Shown here in pieces: positions 60,347 through 64,000 of a stretch of 64,000 bases of DNA; positions within the stretch are counted from its first letter, which is position 1; each line of letters starts with the position of its first letter. The notes beneath the pieces are model-generated. The model did not search any database and had not been told where the DNA came from. It saw only the letters and a program-made list of their open reading frames with translations. The stretch lies in the NCBI GenBank assembly GCA_904418845.1, contig CAJFQC010000008.1, positions 1-64,000 on the forward strand, written 5' to 3'. The DNA comes from an uncultured Ruminococcus sp. GTDB taxonomy: Bacteria; Bacillota; Clostridia; Lachnospirales; Lachnospiraceae. Position numbers and translations under genes: made by a program.

Positions 60347-61516
60347 TCAGTCGAGGCGGGAAGCGCCGTCACCGATATCTACGGTGTAGAACTCAGCCTC
60401 ATGTCCGACTTTCTCTTTGTATGCACTGCCGATGCTTTCGATAAATCTATCCACAGTGTCATTCTTCACAATGCTGACCGTGCATCCGCCGAAGCCGCCG
60501 CCTGTGATGCGGGAACCAATGACGCCCGGGATCGCCCACGCCAGGTCCACAAGAATGTCGATCTCCTCACAGGATACCTCATAATCGTCACGGAGTGAGA
60601 TGTGTGACTGATTCATAAGCTGGCCGAATTTCACAATATCTCCGTCCTTCAGTGCGGCTACCGCGTCCAGAGTGCGCTGGTTTTCATATACCGCGTGTTT
60701 TGCGCGCTTTTGCTGTATGGGATCTGCGATGAGATCTTTGTTTGCCTCGAATTCTTCCGGGGAAAGATCGCCGAGAGTTTCGATGTCAAGCTTTGTCTTC
60801 AGGGCTGCGAGAGCGTCCGTACACTCCTGACGTCTGTCGTTATAAGCAGAATCTACAAGGCTGTGCTTCACTTTGCTGTTTGTGATGATGATCTTTGCGT
60901 CGTCCAGCTTGATGGGAGCATACTCATATTTCAAAGTGTTCGTATCAAGGAAGATCGCATTGTCCTTTTTGCCGTTTGCGCTTGCAAACTGATCCATAAT
61001 GCCGCAGTTGCAGCCGATGAATTTATTCTCACAGTACTGGCCGATGAGTGCGAGATCTGTCATAGAGAAATCCTTGATACCGAACAGGTCTGTCACGATC
61101 ACGCCTGTGAGCACCTCAAGGGCAGCGGAAGAGGAAAGACCAGAACCATTCGGGATATTTCCCCAGATGACCATGTCAAAACCGGTCTCAAGCCTGCGGC
61201 CCTTTTCTGCGAACGTCCATACAACGCCGAGGGGATAATTTGCCCAGTTGTATTCTTTTTTGTTGGTCAGGTCATCGAGAGAAGTCTCAACAACACCAAA
61301 CGAATCCAGATTCATGGAGTAGAAGTTCATCTTCCGGTCATCTCTTTTGCGCGCCACGCCGTATGTACCCATGGTCAGGGCGCAGGGGAATACATGTCCT
61401 CCGTTATAGTCCGTGTGCTCGCCGATAAGGTTGACACGGCCCGGTGCAAAATAAAAATGAGCACCCTCTGAATTTCCGAAAAGCTCTGCGAATTTGTCAA
61501 AAAGTTTCTGTTTCAT
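60347..61516 (-). CDS. galK: Galactokinase
   Basis: APGRVNLIGEHTDYNGGHVFPCAL; GNIPNGSGLSSSAALEV; GSRITGGGFGGCTVSIV. Confidence 0.97.
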   Translation of the reverse strand: MKQKLFDKFAELFGNSEGAHFYFAPGRVNLIGEHTDYNGGHVFPCALTMGTYGVARKRDDRKMNFYSMNLDSFGVVETSLDDLTNKKEYNWANYPLGVVWTFAEKGRRLETGFDMVIWGNIPNGSGLSSSAALEVLTGVIVTDLFGIKDFSMTDLALIGQYCENKFIGCNCGIMDQFASANGKKDNAIFLDTNTLKYEYAPIKLDDAKIIITNSKVKHSLVDSAYNDRRQECTDALAALKTKLDIETLGDLSPEEFEANKDLIADPIQQKRAKHAVYENQRTLDAVAALKDGDIVKFGQLMNQSHISLRDDYEVSCEEIDILVDLAWAIPGVIGSRITGGGFGGCTVSIVKNDTVDRFIESIGSAYKEKVGHEAEFYTVDIGDGASRLD

Positions 61517-61719
61517 TTTGATGATCCTCCTAAGTTTGGAAATGAAAATTTGATTTACGATGCAATCTACTTTCAGTATAGCCCGGAACAGGTTTTACGT
61601 CTATAAAAAATGTGTGCAGAATCATGTAAAAATGTTGCAACAAATATATACAGAAGGCTATAATGGGAACAAGAGATTTTAGACCGCAGAGCACGCGGGA
61701 AGGAAGGGCGGGGAAGAGT

Positions 61720-62553
61720 ATGCCGAATTCATATAAACATTCGTACAAAACAGGGGAAAACTTTCTCAATTCTCTGAGCGTATATAATGTGGGCTATCAA
61801 AAATGTGAGCCGGAATATCAGTGGGGACCGGGAGTGCGTGATCATTACTGTATCCATCATATTCTGTCCGGAAGCGGATATTATTCCACGGGTAAGTCCT
61901 CGTGCCGCCTGAGCGCAGGGGATACCTTTATCCTCTATCCCGGGGTGGAGCTGCAATATCAGGCGGACAGTGAAGAGCCGTGGGAGTACACCTGGGCGGG
62001 ATTTATGGGCTCGGATGCCGCGTCGATCATCCGCAATACAGATTTTTCCAAAGACCGCCCCTACATCTTAAAAGGGAAAATACCGGGGGACAGGATACAG
62101 GACGGGCTCGAGCGGATTTATCTCGTGAAAGGAAACACATACGAGGCATCCGTTGCAATGACGGGAGCGCTTTACAGTCTGCTCTCAGTGTTCATGCACT
62201 ACGCGGACCGTAAGGAACCGGAAAAGGATATACGGCTGACATATGTAGAAAAAGCGGAGAGTTATATCGGAACAAATTATTCCTATCCTATCACCGTGGA
62301 GGATGTGGCGGCCTATGCAGGGATCAGCCGCAGCCACCTTTTTCGGTCATTTCAGGATCATATGGGAAAATCGCCCAAGGAATATCTGACGGAATACAGG
62401 ATTAAACAGGCTTGTCGTCTGCTTAAAGAGACGGATCTTTCTGTATCGGCCATCGCGTATTCCGTGGGATTTGAAAACAACCTTTATTTTTCCAAAGCCT
62501 TTAAAAAACAGAAGGGCTTAAGCCCGTCGGATTACCGTCTTATTCATCTGTGA
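61720..62553 (+). CDS. AraC-family transcriptional regulator
   Basis: VEDVAAYAGISRSHLFRSFQDHMGKSPKEYLTEYRI...AYSVGFENNLYFSKAFKKQKGLSPSDYR. Confidence 0.92.
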   Translation: MPNSYKHSYKTGENFLNSLSVYNVGYQKCEPEYQWGPGVRDHYCIHHILSGSGYYSTGKSSCRLSAGDTFILYPGVELQYQADSEEPWEYTWAGFMGSDAASIIRNTDFSKDRPYILKGKIPGDRIQDGLERIYLVKGNTYEASVAMTGALYSLLSVFMHYADRKEPEKDIRLTYVEKAESYIGTNYSYPITVEDVAAYAGISRSHLFRSFQDHMGKSPKEYLTEYRIKQACRLLKETDLSVSAIAYSVGFENNLYFSKAFKKQKGLSPSDYRLIHL

Positions 62554-62656
62554 ATGTGGACAAGAACCTTTACATACTCTGTAAAGTGATGATCCTGCGC
62601 GGGTATTATTGGATCAGAGTATGGCAGGGAACTGTGGGGTGGAGAAGATAAGGACA

Positions 62657-63412
62657 GATGGAAAGTTAAAGATATGGATGCAGACGCTGGCTCTGGCCGC
62701 TGTGTTTATGTTCTATCCAGTCTCAGCGCTGTGGTCCCAGGGGGGAACAGAAGAGTCAGAAGAAGCCTCTGTCGGTGGGGAAGCAGGAAAGTCAGAAGAG
62801 TCGTCCGACGAGGAGGAAACAGCGGAGCCGCGGCAGAGCGTGCCGGAAGAAGAAAAGCCGCGGATTGCCCTTACTTTTGACGACGGACCAAACGCAGAGC
62901 ACACGCCTGTGCTGCTGGACGGTTTGAAAGAGCGGGACGTGAGGGCCACATTTTTTGTCATCGGCGCGAACATTGAAAAAGAGGACAATGCATCCCTTAT
63001 CAAAAGGATGCAGGAGGAAGGGCATGCTATTGGCAATCATACGTATCACCATGTGGACCTCTCAAAAATGAATTCCGAAGATGCTCTTAAAGAACTTGAT
63101 ATGACGGATAGTTTGATAGAACATATTACAGGGGAGGCGCCGCTTCTTGTGCGTCCTCCATTTGGCGCTTTCCCCCAGGGGGCGGAGGAAGAGAGTAAAC
63201 TGTATGTGAAATGGACGGTGGACTCCGAAGACTGGGTTACAAGAAATACAGAGGCAGCAGTAAGAAAAGTAGTGACGGATACAAAGGAAAATGATATCAT
63301 TCTCATGCACGACTGTTATGGGACTTCTGTAGAAGCGGCACTGCAGATCGTAGATATCCTTCAGGAGAAAGGATATGATTTTGTAACAGTGGAGGAGCTT
63401 CTTATGGAGTAG
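62657..63412 (+). CDS. Secreted polysaccharide deacetylase (NodB/CE4)
   Basis: IALTFDDGPNAEHTPVLLDGL; GNHTYHHVDLSKM; RPPFGAF. Start uncertain (ORF opens at 62609). Confidence 0.92.
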   Translation, partial: DGKLKIWMQTLALAAVFMFYPVSALWSQGGTEESEEASVGGEAGKSEESSDEEETAEPRQSVPEEEKPRIALTFDDGPNAEHTPVLLDGLKERDVRATFFVIGANIEKEDNASLIKRMQEEGHAIGNHTYHHVDLSKMNSEDALKELDMTDSLIEHITGEAPLLVRPPFGAFPQGAEEESKLYVKWTVDSEDWVTRNTEAAVRKVVTDTKENDIILMHDCYGTSVEAALQIVDILQEKGYDFVTVEELLME

Positions 63413-63480
63413 GACTGTTTTTGATATAGTGAACGGCGCATATCGTAAATCCGGAAGCCGTGCAAGTGAGAAAATTAGAG

Positions 63481-64000
63481 ATGGAAAAGGATGTATATAT
63501 GATGGTACATGAGTTTTCGAGGACCGGGCTTTTGATAGGAGAGGATAAGTTAAAGAGGCTGAGAGAAGCTTCTGTGATGGTGTTCGGCGTGGGCGGCGTA
63601 GGCTCCCACTGTATTGAGACCCTGGCCAGAAGCGGCGTGGGCAGGCTGACACTGATCGACAATGACACGGTTTCGGTGACAAATATCAACCGGCAGTCTA
63701 TTGCGTATCACAGCACGCTGGGGCGTTATAAGACAGAGGTGATGCGGGAGAGGATAAAAGATATCTGTCCCCATATCATCATAGAGACATATGAGATGTT
63801 CGTTCTGCAGGAGAATATCAGGGAACTTTTTGATAAGGCGGGGAGACCGGATTATATCATCGATGCCATAGACACGGTGAGCGCCAAGCTGGCGCTTGTG
63901 GAGCTTGCGCAGGAGAAGAATATTCCCATCATCAGCAGCATGGGAACGGGAAATAAGCTGCACGGAGAATTGTTTGAGATCGCGGACATATCAGAGACAA
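63481..64000 (+). CDS. ThiF/HesA-family, tRNA threonylcarbamoyladenosine dehydratase-like (truncated by window end)
   Basis: MVHEFSRTGLLIGEDKLKRLREASVMVFGVGGVGSHCIETLARSGVGRLTLIDNDTVSVTNINRQ; no stop before position 64000. Confidence 0.85.
   Translation, partial: MEKDVYMMVHEFSRTGLLIGEDKLKRLREASVMVFGVGGVGSHCIETLARSGVGRLTLIDNDTVSVTNINRQSIAYHSTLGRYKTEVMRERIKDICPHIIIETYEMFVLQENIRELFDKAGRPDYIIDAIDTVSAKLALVELAQEKNIPIISSMGTGNKLHGELFEIADISET

Overview
This 64 kb window looks like a chromosomal segment from a low-to-mid GC gut Firmicute (Lachnospiraceae-like gene content). No rRNA, tRNA, CRISPR array, prophage or IS element was recognised. The left ~27 kb is an accessory glycan locus. It starts with a PilZ-containing processive GT2 synthase and a polytopic membrane partner. 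It continues with a GH88/105-type unsaturated uronyl hydrolase, a discoidin-like protein, two paralogous sugar-binding lipoproteins sharing one permease pair, three Cys-type sulfatases, two large right-handed beta-helix surface proteins (one carrying two in-frame TAG codons and a -1 frameshift), two SurA/PrsA-like proteins, a GH112 phosphorylase and an AraC regulator. A degraded AraC fragment, and a promoter element shared by three promoters, suggest duplication and partial decay of a module. The middle holds a cobalamin riboswitch with a DUF4430 (transcobalamin-like) plus ECF S-component pair, housekeeping genes (CBS-type pyrophosphatase, enolase, galE), a frameshifted NlpC/P60 hydrolase with an exact 4-bp tandem duplication, and a Fur-box-preceded DUF454/YgbA_NO/ABC-exporter operon. 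The right part holds a SulP permease, a nucleoside uptake and salvage operon, a metal P-type ATPase with CsoR-like repressor, galT/galK with an AraC regulator, a polysaccharide deacetylase, and a ThiF/TcdA-like gene cut by the window end. Functional names come from motif and family recognition by eye; no database search was run.
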